6,520 nucleotides of DNA from Syntrophothermus sp. UBA1445 (lineage in GTDB: Bacteria > Bacillota > Syntrophomonadia > Syntrophomonadales > DTU052). The first letter of the stretch is position 1. The number at the start of each line of letters is the position of its first letter. The notes beneath the pieces were generated by a model. The model saw nothing but the letters and a program-made list of their open reading frames with translations. It did no database searches and was not told where the DNA came from. Below, in pieces: positions 6,164 to 6,520 of this stretch. Both the position numbers and the translations under genes were made by a program. The stretch spans positions 1-6,520 of the forward strand of contig DCTH01000087.1 in assembly GCA_002329495.1 (NCBI GenBank), read 5' to 3'.

Positions 6164-6520
6164 ATGGCAAGAGTCTTCAAGATAGTGGCGGTGATAGTTG
6201 CCCTCTTGGTGCTGGTACTGGCGGCCATGTTTTTCGGCTTGGTCAAACCGCCGGCGGTCTTTAAAGATATTCCGTATATCAGCAAGTTTATCGATGAAGA
6301 AAACGAAAGCAAACCGGTCTCTACTCCGCAATTGACGGAGAGTGATCAATTAAAGATAGAGTTGGAGGATGCCCAAACCGCTATCACCCGGTTGGAAAAT
6401 GAAAATGCCGAGCTTAAGCGACGTTTGAGTGAGGTTGAAATAGAACGTGACACTCTAAGAACTCAGAACGACGAACAGAAAGCCAAAACCAGCCAGTTGC
6501 AGCAGTTGGCCGAATACTAC
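6164..6520 (+). CDS. YlxF/MotE-like flagellar protein, 5' part (cut by window end)
   Basis: The reading frame stays open from ATG 6164 to the window edge, giving 119 residues. The N-terminus MARVFKIVAVIVALLVLVLA is one membrane-spanning segment (about 5-27) with a short basic cytoplasmic start, then VKPPAVFKDIPYISKF, then a long coiled coil from about 63 onward with zipper-like spacing (for example RLENENAELKRRLSEVE at about 76-92). The window stops at QLQQLAEYY, which resembles the entry to the MKP-containing, MgtE-N-like domain found at the C-terminus of this family. In Bacillus subtilis the gene at this place, between fliJ and fliK, is ylxF; related MotE proteins in other bacteria act as chaperones for periplasmic motor parts. 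Role here is inferred from topology and position. GGGGAG at 6147-6152 is 11 nt before the ATG, a rather long spacing. No other in-frame start is available nearby. Confidence 0.82.
   Translation, partial: MARVFKIVAVIVALLVLVLAAMFFGLVKPPAVFKDIPYISKFIDEENESKPVSTPQLTESDQLKIELEDAQTAITRLENENAELKRRLSEVEIERDTLRTQNDEQKAKTSQLQQLAEYY

Noticed and set aside
6145..6260. Alternative ATG at 6145 between fliJ and the following gene
   Set aside because: It opens a short frame of about 40 codons that is Gly/Ser-rich and out of frame with the clear membrane-helix protein starting at 6164.
5975..6349. Minus-strand frames of 124 and 93 codons across the fliJ to YlxF/MotE-like junction
   Set aside because: Composition is unlike a folded protein and they overlap two + strand genes with good start and family evidence.
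1..6520. Hidden mobile element, CRISPR array, RNA gene or novel accessory system
   Set aside because: Every stretch is accounted for by contiguous flagellar genes with gaps under 50 nt; no long repeats, transposase motifs, tRNA-like or rRNA-like sequence were seen.

Overview
The window is one continuous, tightly packed flagellar basal-body and export operon, all on the + strand: flgB (3' end only), flgC, fliE, fliF, fliG, fliH, fliI, fliJ and the 5' part of a YlxF/MotE-like gene. This order matches the start of the long fla/che operon of Bacillota (in Bacillus subtilis: flgB-flgC-fliE-fliF-fliG-fliH-fliI-fliJ-ylxF). The strong GGAGG-type ribosome binding sites, use of TTG as a start codon, and roughly even base composition fit an anaerobic, Clostridia-like member of Bacillota. 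Genus cannot be read from the sequence with confidence.

Layout. Positions 1-605 hold the proximal rod proteins (FlgB end, FlgC). Positions 650-940 hold FliE, which links the rod to the MS ring. Positions 959-3557 hold the MS-ring protein FliF and the C-ring rotor protein FliG. Positions 3541-6139 hold the cytoplasmic export ATPase set FliH (stator/regulator), FliI (ATPase) and FliJ (central stalk). From 6164 to the window edge is a membrane-anchored coiled-coil protein of the YlxF/MotE kind, cut off before its expected C-terminal domain.

Gene spacing is minimal: gaps of 4, 44, 18, 1, 9 and 24 nt, and overlaps at fliG/fliH and fliH/fliI. There is no stretch over 50 nt without a gene. I see no promoter, terminator, RNA gene, mobile element or CRISPR array, so the genes are probably transcribed from a promoter upstream of the window and coordinated by translational coupling.

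Together the genes build the flagellum from the membrane outward: FliF forms the MS ring, FliG docks beneath it and receives torque from the stators, FliE/FlgB/FlgC form the rod base on top, and FliH-FliI-FliJ deliver and energise substrates at the export gate. The hunt found no undescribed system. The points worth a second look are modest: start-codon corrections (fliE TTG, fliF second ATG, possibly fliH TTG), an 11-residue periodic stalk in FliH interrupted by a GYRNGW motif, absence of the N-terminal tryptophans known in Salmonella FliH, and the truncated YlxF/MotE-like gene.
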